Notes: generated by a model from the sequence alone, not told the origin. A stretch of 64,000 nucleotides of DNA from JBOZRQ01 sp050789255 (GCA_050789255.1 JBOZRQ010000015.1:1-64000); one strand, 5' to 3'; shown: positions 51,228 through 60,900, numbered from the stretch's first letter. Numbers and translations are program-made.

Positions 51228-51704
51228 GTACGTCACCCCCTTTCCTTGTGTGTATCTACTACCATAAACATGGTCGTATTACAATTATTAGGATATATGT
51301 ATTGGTAACACTTGTCAATACATGGCGAAAATTCCTTGTTGGAGGTGGCGTCCACTGGCGGGATGCTACACCGATCTGCGGCGCCCGACGACCAGGGATG
51401 GCGGGCGACGAGTTGAGACTAGTCGTGACGTGGTGCGACGTGATGCGACTAGGGGAGACCGTACTCGGGGTGTGGTGGCGATGGCTCTGGGCTGACAGGC
51501 GCTGATTGCTACTCCCACAAGCGATTAGGGGGCGTTTGCACTGGCTTGGGGCGGCTTCGAGTGGGACGGAGTGACGGGCACGGATTAACAGCAACTACGA
51601 GTGACGAGCAAATACGAAGAAACCCCTTGCTTCCGCACGGCGGACGGCAGGGGGTTTCTTGGTGCGAAGCGATCCCTTTAGCGGGGTGCAGGTCCGAGAC
51701 CGTA
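51228..51704. other. About 475 bp without a supportable gene
   Basis: The left part is AT-rich (51245-51310) and may be the promoter region of the 51227 gene. The rest holds loosely repeated GACTAG, GTGACG and GACGTGATGCGACT words and the second 40-nt hairpin repeat. Short open frames have no ribosome sites. Confidence 0.45.
51619..51658 (-). repeat. 40-nt palindromic hairpin repeat, copy B
   Basis: The arms GAAACCCC and GGGGTTTC flank a TCCGC/GCGGA core exactly as in copy A; the two copies differ at about seven positions. On the minus strand the tail is GGTTTCTTCG. It lies about 45 bp past the stop of the gene ending at 51705. Confidence 0.75.
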
Positions 51705-52037
51705 TCAGACGTGGAGGGTGTTAACGCGGAAAGCAGTAGTCCGCCGACGTGGAGGGCTGCCAGAATCACCAGGCAGCGGGTCATGCTGTAGGACGAGCTC
51801 CCCGGCGTTCGTGGTGCGCACGCCCGCCACGAAGAAGAGCAGCATGGCTCCAACCCAGAGCGAGGCGGGTATGAAGTACAGGGCCAGGCCATGGCCGTAG
51901 TTGGGCACCTCGCCAATAGGGTGTTCCCTCAGAAGCCCGCTCCGCCGGTGCAGGCGAAAGAGGCCGAGCCAGGCGGAGACGCCAGACGAGGCTGCGACCA
52001 GGAGGGAGCCGATGACCGTGACCGCCACAACTCCCAT
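51705..52037 (-). CDS. Small membrane protein, C-terminal part possibly frameshifted
   Basis: A 110-aa frame with two TM helices (VVAVTVIGSLLVAASSGVSAWLG and LALYFIPASLWVGAMLLFFVAGV). ATG 52037 has GGGAGG ten bases ahead. After residue 80 the sequence becomes unlike a protein (DPLPGDSGSPPRRRTT), while another frame there encodes a hydrophobic stretch (RCLVILAALHVGGLLLSAL). A frameshift near 51790 in an originally three-helix protein is therefore possible. No family recognised. Confidence 0.5.
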   Translation of the reverse strand: MGVVAVTVIGSLLVAASSGVSAWLGLFRLHRRSGLLREHPIGEVPNYGHGLALYFIPASLWVGAMLLFFVAGVRTTNAGELVLQHDPLPGDSGSPPRRRTTAFRVNTLHV

Positions 52038-52188
52038 AGCAGGCCTGCCTCCCGTAGCTCACGGGTTGGGACGCCACCCCGCTTCAGGCGGGCGATGAGT
52101 CGCTCGGAGGTGCTGTGGGTACGTTGGAGAGGCACGTCTCGCAAGACAAAGGCCCAGGCTGTGCCCGGGCGCAGGTCCGATATGGTAC

Positions 52189-53199
52189 TCATGCGGATGG
52201 CAGTTGACTCATGTCCGAAACGCCGAGTACTTTCCTTAGATTATGATAGAACAGCTGTGGCCGGGACGTACGTTGAAGCCTACCGATCTCTGTCTGGACG
52301 TTCAGCGCCGAATAGTGCTGCGCCATCATAAACGGCCGAGCGCTGATCAGGCTCAACTTTGGTAATGTCGTTAAGGGCGTTACCCGCCTAAAAGAACTGA
52401 CGCCAATCAAAATGTATGTTAACGGCCGATTCATCAGGCTGGCGAAGTACAGGATACCCTCGATTGCTCGCCGCCAAAGCCGGTCTGTTCGATAGGTTTG
52501 CATATTAAAGGCAACTGCATCGACTGAACTTTCTTCGCATAACCACTGAGCCATGCGCTCAAGATCAATACTACGGTCCCAGTGAACGTGTGGAATTGCT
52601 GACAACCCGGCTCTAGCGGCCTCAAGTGCAGTTACAGCACTCCGTTTCAGGTTGACCAAGTGCTCCATTCTGGGTTCGTGGAAGTTGATTGAAAAGTTCA
52701 TGGCTGTCATTGAGGAAAACCCAAGTCGGTATATAGCTTCAAAGAACCCAGACGTACGAGAGTTTTCCCAGGCCGCTTCCAAAACACGATCCTTGGCACA
52801 CCCAATCAACATGACGCGAGTGCTAGGACTGACGTTAAGCCATCGATGAACTGCACCCGCACGCAGAAGGTTCTTGTTGATGGACTCAGTACCACAGAAA
52901 ACCCGATTTATGCCGACCGCCACCACAGGGTAGTCAAGAGGGGGTTCACCCGGAAACCAAGGATTGGTTAACTGAGGAACGAATGATGGTAAAGCCCCCA
53001 AGGGTCTGGTGACCATTCTCGGAAAATCCAGGCCGTTGAGATCGGCAACCATGTCAGCCAGCCCATTGCTATTCAAACACAAGCGCTTCTTACCCAGTTC
53101 GAGGTCGTGAACAAAGATTCCAGAGTAGCCTCCACATCGATGCAAGGTGAAACATGTCCGACAATCTCCACAATAGTTAAACTGACCTTGTTTCGCCAA
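52189..53199 (-). CDS. Cys-rich N-terminus protein, distantly DUF4417-like
   Basis: A 336-aa protein. The N terminus has a Cys cluster (YCGDCRTCFTLHRCGGYSG), suggesting a zinc or Fe-S site. The middle (SMTAMNFSINFHEPRMEHL, AARAGLSAIPHVHWDRSIDLERMAQWL) and the later FNMQTYRTD and YILIGVSS strands look like a barrel-type fold and recall DUF4417 proteins of mobile elements, but the match is weak. TTG 53199 has GGGAGG seven bases ahead and follows the preceding stop. Codon use and GC are lower than in the housekeeping genes. Confidence 0.6.
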   Translation of the reverse strand: MAKQGQFNYCGDCRTCFTLHRCGGYSGIFVHDLELGKKRLCLNSNGLADMVADLNGLDFPRMVTRPLGALPSFVPQLTNPWFPGEPPLDYPVVAVGINRVFCGTESINKNLLRAGAVHRWLNVSPSTRVMLIGCAKDRVLEAAWENSRTSGFFEAIYRLGFSSMTAMNFSINFHEPRMEHLVNLKRSAVTALEAARAGLSAIPHVHWDRSIDLERMAQWLCEESSVDAVAFNMQTYRTDRLWRRAIEGILYFASLMNRPLTYILIGVSSFRRVTPLTTLPKLSLISARPFMMAQHYSALNVQTEIGRLQRTSRPQLFYHNLRKVLGVSDMSQLPSA

Positions 53200-53200
53200 A

Positions 53201-53569
53201 CTAGTCCTCCCTCTCGATTGATACACTACGGTTGCCCTTCCACACAAGTCGATATGTAAGGCCACTGGAAGCACAGTCGATTAGCCTTGCCCCATCTTGG
53301 GCTTCAAGGTACCCTAGGGTGCAGCCATTAGCGAAGACCAGAACCCGGTCGGCCTTGGTATCCCAGCCAAGCACCGTACCTGCGGGCAACATATCGGCCG
53401 GCCTTAGGTCTGCTTCCGCTAGTTGCACCATGCGAGAACCGCATGGGTCAACAGTAGGACCCCCTCTGCCACCAGGGCCTCCCTGGTCCGTTTCCATAGA
53501 CCCTCTCCGCCGCTTACGCACCGTGGCAGGCACGTCATCCACTTGTCGTCTTGTCTCGGCACTTCCCAT
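53201..53569 (-). CDS. Small protein of unknown function upstream of the DUF4417-like gene
   Basis: A 122-aa protein with a basic, disordered-looking N-terminal third (RKRRRGSMETDQGGPGGRGG) and a compact C-terminal part (PADMLPAGTVLGWDTKADRVLVFANGCTLGYLEAQDGARLIDCASSGLTYRLVW). ATG 53569 has GGAGG seven bases ahead. Its TAG lies inside the ribosome site of the next gene, so the two are coupled. No family recognised. Confidence 0.55.
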   Translation of the reverse strand: MGSAETRRQVDDVPATVRKRRRGSMETDQGGPGGRGGPTVDPCGSRMVQLAEADLRPADMLPAGTVLGWDTKADRVLVFANGCTLGYLEAQDGARLIDCASSGLTYRLVWKGNRSVSIERED

Positions 53570-53678
53570 GCTCACGCCTCCGCTCAGTGTGCGATTTTTC
53601 CTGTCGAATTCCCTTGAAGGGGTTACCATCGGCCTTTCCATCCATGAACTTTCCATCGCTTCCAGTGTTCTTAGCCAT
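53535..53678 (-). CDS. Possible 47-aa small protein
   Basis: ATG 53678 with a nearby GGTCAGG opens a 47-codon frame (MAKNTGSDGKFMDGKADGNP, ending CRDKTTSG) that overlaps the next gene by 35 bp. It is very hydrophilic and basic. Support is limited to its position in the operon and the ribosome-like site. Confidence 0.3.
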   Translation of the reverse strand: MAKNTGSDGKFMDGKADGNPFKGIRQEKSHTERRREHGKCRDKTTSG

Positions 53679-53712
53679 CCTGACCACCCATATATAGCGT
53701 TCCGAGACCATA

Positions 53713-53877
53713 TTACACCACTAGATATGGTGGTGCGAACCTGCGTTTGGCCCACCTTTGGCAGTTTCCGCCCCCCACTCTATTCCACTCTCGCTGTATC
53801 TCACGTTCTCTCTGTTTTACGCGCAACTTTTCAATGTCGTTTAGTACGTCCCGGGAAAGACGCACGTCAAATCTCAT
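53713..53877 (-). CDS. Possible 54-aa small protein
   Basis: ATG 53877 opens a 54-codon frame (MRFDVRLSRDVLNDIEKLRV, ending FAPPYLVV) that ends 34 bp before the next small frame. The N-terminal half looks like an amphipathic helix. Only AGGG lies upstream, so translation is uncertain. Confidence 0.3.
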   Translation of the reverse strand: MRFDVRLSRDVLNDIEKLRVKQREREIQREWNRVGGGNCQRWAKRRFAPPYLVV

Positions 53878-53944
53878 TTCGCATCTGAAACCCTGAGATC
53901 AGAGAAGGAGTACGGCAATCGGCATGCCCCGAAGAAACGAGACA

Positions 53945-53971
53945 AGGCCGCGAACGGCGTGGTCGCGGCCT
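53945..53971 (-). terminator. Hairpin downstream of the restriction-like operon
   Basis: AGGCCGCG pairs with CGCGGCCT around an 11-nt loop; the minus-strand tail TGTCTCGTTTCTTC is T-rich. It is the second of two hairpins after the gene ending at 54115. Confidence 0.5.
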
Positions 53972-54065
53972 ATGCCTTAGTAATGGGCTACCGGAATGGA
54001 GAACCCAGAGCTGGTGCAATGGGAGGGACTCAACTCCTCGGGCAACGGAGATTCGCAAAATTAGA

Positions 54066-54099
54066 AGAGCGAGCGTGCCGTTTGAGGCCCGCTCGCTCT
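54066..54099 (-). terminator. Intrinsic terminator of the restriction-like operon
   Basis: A perfect 10-bp stem (AGAGCGAGCG with CGCTCGCTCT) is followed on the minus strand by TCTAATTTTGC, 16 bp past the stop at 54115. Confidence 0.75.
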
Positions 54100-54114
54100 T
54101 TGCACTGGTGTCGC

Positions 54115-54840
54115 TTAGAGATCTGCCCTCTCGCAAGGATGAAGGTGCCGGAGGAGGTAATGCCGGTCCTTCGGCTCAATCCCATACTCGTCGTGAATGC
54201 CCCGAGCAAGGCTGATCAGGTGCTCATCGATGTCCGCCACAGGAAATCCAGCAGGGGCACCGAGCCCAGACAAATGCGGGTAGGAGAACAGCCTGACGCT
54301 CTCGCCAGAGTCCAGGTGGCCAGCCGTCGACCAAGCGTCATCATTCCACAACTCCAGTGGCCGCGTTGGACGAAGATAGCTGTTCCCAAAGTCGACCGCC
54401 GTTTGGCTATACAGGAAGATGACCTTCGGCCGGCAGATGTCGATCAGACACTTGAGAACCTCTTCCCCCTGCTTGCGGAAAGCCACCGGGACGGTGCCCC
54501 CGCTGGGAACCGGGTACGACCACACGTTGGATACCAGCACATTCAGCGGGACCAGATTCTTCGCCAAGGTGTATTCTCGCACACTTGTCTTTGACGGATC
54601 TTTTTTCCGATACCCGCAGTTGGCCCGCCAAAACGCCTGGGGATTGGCAGCAAGGGCCGACCAGTACTGTTCCATCGAGTCGAAGGTCGAGATCGGCAGG
54701 GTGGTTGCCGGGTTCTTCCCCACGTCAAACACTCATGCGTTTCGCCAGTCCGGATTGGGTAGGAATGGCCGGAGTAGCCTCCCCGCCCGGGTGCTGCCTT
54801 CTAGAATGATTGTACTTAACCACTTCTCGTGGTAGGCCAA
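54115..54840 (-). CDS. Uracil-DNA-glycosylase-like protein interrupted by in-frame TGA
   Basis: The true start is probably TTG 54840, with GAGGAGG seven bases upstream. The frame reads LAYHEKWLSTIILEGS, then RLLRPFLPNPDWRNA, then TGA (54735-54733, codon 36), then VFDVGKNPATTLP and on to 241 codons. Both sides look coding and continuous. The downstream part has NPAT, VLVSNVWSYPVPSGGT and RPKVIFLYSQTA, resembling the UDG superfamily. Translation could restart at GTG 54732 (205 aa), but that loses the N-terminal strand. A nonsense mutation (perhaps from TGG) is the simplest reading; no convincing SECIS follows. It is the third gene of the methylase/nuclease operon. Confidence 0.6.
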
Positions 54841-54870
54841 GTGGAATCCTCCTCGATCCTATTAGCGGTC

Positions 54871-55389
54871 CTACCGGTTCCAGTGTTGAGAATCAGCGGC
54901 CTGGACGGTTTTCAACTCATCCGTTATGACTCTCACACCAGGCGCCTTCAGGACCTCTCCCCTGGCAAACAGCCTGAAGGAGTTCGTATGCGGTCGGAAT
55001 CGAGCGTACTTCTCCACAGCGGCATAAGGGATGATGTATGCCTCGAGTACCCGGTAACTCTCATCGAACAAGACGGCGATCAGGTCATCGAAAACGTGTC
55101 CTTCAAGATTCCGAATGGCGCTTAACTGCCGGGAGCCATTGCCGGGGGTCAGCCTTCGGGCCTTAATTTGATACCGGCGGCCATCGTTTCCGGTAGCGTC
55201 ACACCCTGGGGCTGAGTTGTTTTGCAGCTTCAGATTAAGGAGCTGAGCCGCAAGGTGTTCGGCTAGGTCCCCTACCGGATTATTGAAAGTCTTGACTGCG
55301 CCTCTCCGACGCAACTCAGTCAGAATCCTGGCGTTCAACTGAAGCAGCCTCTCAACGGGCCACCGCGCAAGGTCCTCAAATTCGAACAA
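54871..55389 (-). CDS. PD-(D/E)xK-like restriction nuclease (DUF6998-like)
   Basis: A 172-aa protein with a nuclease core: E44 in GDLAEHLAAQLL, D64 in CDATGND, and Q74-x-K76 in RRYQIKAR, followed by a beta strand (DDLIAVLFDE). This order (E, D, QxK) fits the PD-(D/E)xK superfamily. The apparent start is TTG 55389 with GGGG close upstream, 6 bp after the methylase-specificity gene. By position it is the cleavage subunit of a restriction-type system. Confidence 0.72.
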   Translation of the reverse strand: MFEFEDLARWPVERLLQLNARILTELRRRGAVKTFNNPVGDLAEHLAAQLLNLKLQNNSAPGCDATGNDGRRYQIKARRLTPGNGSRQLSAIRNLEGHVFDDLIAVLFDESYRVLEAYIIPYAAVEKYARFRPHTNSFRLFARGEVLKAPGVRVITDELKTVQAADSQHWNR

Positions 55390-55395
55390 CGTCCC

Positions 55396-57156
55396 CTACC
55401 TCTGTTTCCGTGGATATGTCGGAGCAACCGTCCGTTTTGGTTGCAGTCGCTCGAAGATGCCCCTGGCTTCAGCTTCGCAGGCGTCAGCCTGCATGCGCAA
55501 ATTCTGGGCTTTCCCGAATGAACCCAGTACCTCCTGGGCGATTTCGCGTTGCCTGGCCAGGCTTGGGACTGGGACCTTAAGCGTCCGAAGTTCATGGAGG
55601 GGCAGGTATAGCCTCTGCGTACCCTTAGTGATAAGGGACAACATCCTTTGCCCCAGGTCACTCTCCAGTAAAACCGCCAAGTACTCGGGATCAAGAATGG
55701 CTGGCTTCGGGTAGAGGACTGCAAGGCCGGTCCCGGCTCGGGCAGGTCCAAGGCCCGGCGGAACTGCGGCTGCTCGACCGACCGATCCAGAGATAACCAG
55801 TACAACTGACCCCTCATTCAATTCGATTCCCCAGTGAGCAGCCTGACGGGAACACTCGGAGGTGATGATTTGTAACTTCCCTACGGCAGCTGGGGGAACC
55901 AGCAGTTCGGCGTCTTGACCATAGTAAGGTGGGCTTGTCTGGCTCCTGAGCAACCCTGTTAACAGATCGCCAAGGGAGTGCTGCGGCTCTTGTAACTGCT
56001 TAAGAGTCATCCCAACAGACTCTCGATGCCTATAGAATCGGGGGTCGAGGCGGCGGACCGTTGGCCTGTCCTGATACCAAACAGACGTGGTCCCTGGATC
56101 CTTGCTTGCCAGGGCATTTGCCACAGCCGTGATGATGTCGAGTGGTAGGTCATTCCCTTCGAGAGGAAGGTCGGCCATGATCACACCGGTTCGACTTGGC
56201 CACGAGTCCTCTTTTTCCAGCGTCACCAAAGCAAACCTTGCCGCTCCTAACTTCAGAGCTTCCTCCGGAAATTGAGCGACCAGTCGGAGGTAGCCCGTAG
56301 AGACGAGAAATTCACGCGTTTGGGACCAGGTTGAGCCGTTTAGCAGAACTTCAGGAACCAGCAGTGCGATGCGTGCCCCTTCTGGAGCTGACTCCACGAG
56401 GAACCGTATCTGCTGTTGAAGTCGCTCTACCTTGTGATACTGGTCAAGGTCCTCCTGATCATCGATCAGGGAGGCAAAGATAAGGGTGGGCAGCTCCGAT
56501 CCCTGCGGGAATGCCCCCAGAATCTCAATAGCATTGATCGCACTTGGTCCACCACAGCCTACTACGGCGCGCAGCTGAATGAGAGGATGAAGACTTGTTC
56601 GGTTTTCCACCACACGTACCTTGCCAAGGCTCTGGCCGTGGAGTTCCCAGGCCCACCGTAAGTACTCCGAGACAATCTCACCGGTTCCTCCACCGATGCA
56701 AAGCAAATCCTGGTCCTTCCCTGGCGAAAGGGCATGCATGATGAGGTCTGTAGCCCGCTGGGACAGCATTAAAACCCCGGGCTGGCGAAATCTCCGCATG
56801 AGTAAGTCGCTCAGACCGACATCCAGAGTCTCAGGCGACGCTTGCTCCAGGTCGTACCCCATCCACATCGTCAAAGCCTGGCCAATCCGCCCGGCAACAG
56901 CTGTCTTGAAGGGGACTTCGAGCGGTACATGGCGACCGCTGACCTCCTCTATCCACCGACCTCGCACCAGCTCATCCCACTGAGCAATTCCAGGAACCGA
57001 AGAGAGGGCCCCATCCCAGCGAGCGATCGCTAGACGAAGTAGGGCATCCCAGTCAACTCGCCCCGCTCGGTCGCCGGCAAGCAGTTCGTATGTACGCTCA
57101 AACAGACAGTACGCATCGAAGGCATGCTCGATTGGCCTCAGATTCGATGTTTGCAT
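55396..57156 (-). CDS. N6-DNA-methylase-like / type I specificity fusion lacking the NPPY/F motif
   Basis: A 586-aa protein. Residues 1-330 have the HsdM layout: a helical N terminus, a SAM-site-like motif I (DLLCIGGGTGEIV, 150-162) and the late methylase strands (IALLVPEVLLNGSTWSQTREFL). Where NPPY/F should be (about 223-233) it has LPTLIFASLIDD, so methylation is doubtful. Residues about 365-560 form a type I specificity (HsdS) target-recognition domain and helix (GSVVLVISGSVGRAA, LPLHELRTLKVPVPSLARQREIAQEVL). ATG 57156 has GGGAGG seven bases ahead. First gene of the three-gene operon divergent from BREX. Confidence 0.8.
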   Translation of the reverse strand: MQTSNLRPIEHAFDAYCLFERTYELLAGDRAGRVDWDALLRLAIARWDGALSSVPGIAQWDELVRGRWIEEVSGRHVPLEVPFKTAVAGRIGQALTMWMGYDLEQASPETLDVGLSDLLMRRFRQPGVLMLSQRATDLIMHALSPGKDQDLLCIGGGTGEIVSEYLRWAWELHGQSLGKVRVVENRTSLHPLIQLRAVVGCGGPSAINAIEILGAFPQGSELPTLIFASLIDDQEDLDQYHKVERLQQQIRFLVESAPEGARIALLVPEVLLNGSTWSQTREFLVSTGYLRLVAQFPEEALKLGAARFALVTLEKEDSWPSRTGVIMADLPLEGNDLPLDIITAVANALASKDPGTTSVWYQDRPTVRRLDPRFYRHRESVGMTLKQLQEPQHSLGDLLTGLLRSQTSPPYYGQDAELLVPPAAVGKLQIITSECSRQAAHWGIELNEGSVVLVISGSVGRAAAVPPGLGPARAGTGLAVLYPKPAILDPEYLAVLLESDLGQRMLSLITKGTQRLYLPLHELRTLKVPVPSLARQREIAQEVLGSFGKAQNLRMQADACEAEARGIFERLQPKRTVAPTYPRKQR

Positions 57157-57421
57157 GGTTGAGCCTCCCCCAGACCGAGGTAGTCGTCGAAGCCACGCTA
57201 GGACAGGCGGATTTTCAAAGTTACCTCACATTAAAGGAAGGAATACTTCCTCAAAGGAATCGCCCTTCTCCTGCTTGGCTTACGGTTTCACCGTCTCTTA
57301 CTTTCAGCAGGAACTATTCACCAAGCACCGAATACCGTCGTTAAATATGTCTCCGTTCGGACACCTAAGATGAAGCAACGGTTGCTTCCGACGGAGCGTT
57401 CCACCCCTTGGAGGGTATGCA

Positions 57422-57877
57422 ATGGCACCCAACTGGACCGCCCTCGCCCAGGCCGTTCAAGATGCTAGCCAGCGATACACCAGGCTCGTGCTGGTGGTGG
57501 GACCCAAAGGCTCGGGCAAAACGAAGCTCCTGATAGAATTCAGCCAGAACTTCAGCAGCACATATCACCCGGTAGGAGCCCCTGTGGCAGAGCGGCTACT
57601 GGGCACCCCGGCGCGCTTTCGCGATACCGAGGCCGACAAGGTGCTGAAGGAGATCTGTAAGGGCCCAGGGCCACACCTCCTAGACAACCTGGAGCTCCTG
57701 TTTGACCCGCAACTACGAGTAGACCCCTATCGACTCTTGGGAGGGCTGGCCCGAACCAAGACGATCGTCGCCGCCTGGCCCGGGACCTATGAGCAAGGGA
57801 CTCTCACCCATGCCACTCCAGGTCATCGCGAGTACCAGTCGCACAAGCCCGACGATGCCATCTGTATCAAACTCTAA
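57422..57877 (+). CDS. brxF: BREX P-loop protein BrxF
   Basis: A 151-aa small ATPase with a Walker A motif at residues 27-34 (GPKGSGKT) and a Walker-B-like PHLLDNLELLF. Length, position before brxC and the GTYEQGTLTHATPGHREYQ ending fit BrxF of type 3 BREX systems. ATG 57422 has GGAGG seven bases ahead. Its regulatory region is the 265-bp divergent gap (57157-57421), which holds an inverted repeat GGAAG-GAATA-CTTCC near 57237-57251 but no clear promoter. Confidence 0.85.
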   Translation: MAPNWTALAQAVQDASQRYTRLVLVVGPKGSGKTKLLIEFSQNFSSTYHPVGAPVAERLLGTPARFRDTEADKVLKEICKGPGPHLLDNLELLFDPQLRVDPYRLLGGLARTKTIVAAWPGTYEQGTLTHATPGHREYQSHKPDDAICIKL

Positions 57878-57901
57878 ATGCCGCCTCCGGGAGGTTTTCG
57901 T

Positions 57902-60900
57902 ATGCGCTACGCCGATCTCGTCCAGTTTGAACCGATCGAGTCCGTTGTCCAGCTCACCACCTCGGATGATAAGGCTGAGGCGACCCGGCTGGTCAGTTCC
58001 TTTGTCATCTCGCAGGCGATGGCCGACAACTTGACCAAGGTTGTCTTCCCCCAACTCCAGTTCCAGACTCCCAAGGACAACATGGGCCTTTTGATCGTAG
58101 GTAACTACGGCACCGGTAAGTCGCACCTCATGTCCGTAATTGGCGCCGTTGCCGAAGATGCGGACCAGGTATTACATCTGACCAACCCCAAGGTCGTTGA
58201 ACCAGCCGGCCAGATCGCCGGGCAATTCATCGTCCTTCGCGGCGAGATCGGTGCCTCCACCGACAACCTGCGAAACATCCTCTGCAAGATGCTGGAGCAA
58301 GGGCTCGCCCGCCACAGCATTGAGTTCCAGTTCCCGCGGCAGGACCAGATTATCAACAACAAGGAAGCGCTTCAGGCTATGATGGCTGCCTTCCACGAGG
58401 AGTACCCTGACAAAGGCCTTCTCCTTGTCGTGGACGAACTCCTGGACTACCTGCGCACACGTAAGGAGCAGGAGCTCATGCTTGACCTGGGCTTCCTGCG
58501 TGAACTGGGCGAAGTCTGCAAGACCACCCGTTTCCGCATCATGGCTGGCGTTCAGGAGCAACTCTTCAATAATCCCACATTTGAATTCGTTTCGAGCCAG
58601 ATGCGGCGGGTTCAGGAGCGGTTCCACCAGGTTTTGATCTCCCGTGAAGATGTCTCCTTCGTCGTCACCCAGCGCCTGCTTAAGAAGACGCCGGACCAGA
58701 AGGCACGCATCCGGGAGTACCTGACCGGCTTTGCCCACTACTTCGGCAGCATGACGGAACGCATGGACCAATATGTCGACCTGTTCCCGGTCCACCCGAC
58801 CTACCTGGACACCTTCGAACGGGTCCAGGTGGCCGAGAAGCGGGAGATCCTGCGTACCATTTCGGCTGAGATGGCCGCACTATTGCACCAAGATGTCCCG
58901 ACCGACGTGCCAGGACTGATCGCCTTCGACTCCTACTGGGGGCGGATCAAGTCTCATCCTAGCTACCAGACCGTGCCCGAAATTCGGACGGTCATGGAGA
59001 AGGCCAACGTGCTGGAAGACAAGATCCGGCACGGCATGACCAAGAAGCTCTATGTACAGCCCGCACTGCGCATCATCCGTGGCCTGGCCGTTCATCGACT
59101 GACAACCGGCGACCTGCGGGCCGCACTTGGCCTTGCCGCTCAGGAGTTGCGGGATGATCTCTGCATCCTGATCCCTGGCGCCGACGATGCCGATTTCCTT
59201 CAGACGCTGCTGGAAAGGGTACTGAAGGAGATCCTGACGGTCGTGAATGGGCAGTTCATCACCTACAGTAAGACCAACGGCCAGTACTACCTCGACGTCG
59301 ACCGGGACGTGGATTACGACGCGTTGATTGAGAAGAAGGCCGCTTCACTGGACGACGACAAGCTGGACCGCTACTACTTCGATGCCCTGGTCCAGGTCAT
59401 GGAACTGACCGATACCCCCACCTTCCGAACCGGCTTCAAGATTTGGCCGCACGAGGTGGAATGGCGCACGCGCCGGGTCAACCGGTTGGGCTACCTGTTC
59501 CTTGGGGCCCCCAACGAGCGGCCAAACACCGTGCCCTTCCGGGATTTCTACATCTACTTCCTAGAGCCGTTCGCCCCCACCAAGTTCAAGGACGAGAAGA
59601 AGCCGGACGAGCTCTTCTTTGACCTGGCGCACGTTGACGACACCTTCACGGCTTCCCTGCGTACCTACGCCGGTGCCAAGGAGCTCGCCGGGTCGGCCAC
59701 GGGTGACAGCCAGAAGGTGTACATCAAAAAGGCCGTCGACGCCCGCAAGGAGATTGTCGACTGGCTCCGAGCCCACATGGGGACTGCCTTCGAGGTCACC
59801 TACCAAGGCAAGAAGCAGCGCCTGATTGAGCGGGCCAAGGGGCACGTTGGCAACTTCGTCGACATCAGGGCCATGATCAATGCCGTCGCAACCGTGACCT
59901 TCGAGGACCACTTCACCAACCTGGCGCCACAGTACCCGGCCTTTGCGGTTGAGAAGCCCATCGGCCCGGAGAACCGGAACCAGGCATGCACCGATGCTCT
60001 CAAGTGGATTGGCGGGAGTGTTAAGGGCAAGCTTGGCGGCGCCATCCTGGATGGACTCCGGCTGGTGGACAACGGGCAGATTCGCACCACGGGTTCGCCG
60101 TATGCCCAGGCCCTGCTGCAGCAACTGAAGGCAAAGGGGCCGGGCCAGGTGGTGAACCGCGCCGAAGTCCTGGTCGAGGACAACCAGCTTGAGCTGTGGC
60201 ACCCCTTCAAGCTTGAGCCCGAGTTCCTGGTGGTAGTGTTGGGCGCCCTCATCTACACCGGCGAGCTTGTCGTAGCACTGCCAAACGGACAGAAGAAACT
60301 AGACACTAGCGATCTGGATGAGCTTAAGAGTATGCAGGCCAAGGAGCTGGCCGAGTTCAAGCACATTGAGCGCCCGAAGGATGTGCCGGTATCGGAGCTG
60401 CGGGCACTCTTTGAACTGCTCGGGCTTCCTCCCGGGCTCATCGTCTCGGAAGCGACCCGTGAGCAGGGCGTGCTTGAGCTCCAGGCGCGGGTACAAAACC
60501 TTGCGGTTGATCTGGCCAAGGCGCAAAGCCTGGTGGCTTCCGGTCTCACCTTCTGGAACCAGCAGCTTCTCTCGGGGACCGAGCAGGACGAATGGAAGAA
60601 GGGACTGAAGGCCCTCAAGGATTTCGTGGATGGGCTCCAGGCCTTCAACACCACTGGCAAGCTCAAGAACTTCCGGCATGACCTGCATGCGATTAGGACC
60701 CAGGAACCGAACTTTAGTATCCTGAAGGCGTACCATGACCTGAAGTCGCTGCTGGAGAAGGCGCAGGACCTGGTGACCTACCTCAGCCAGGCGGAGGGTA
60801 CGCTGCCTTCGACCCACCCCTGGCGAGATCAGGTGAAGACGGCCCGGGCGAAGCTGCAGCAGGAGCTCCTGGACGCCAGCGTACGGAGCCGGCCGAACTT

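Noticed and set aside
54733..54735. Selenocysteine at the third in-frame TGA
   Set aside because: No Cys-like context is evident and the following 40 nt form only a 3-4 bp stem, so a nonsense change or an alternative start is preferred.
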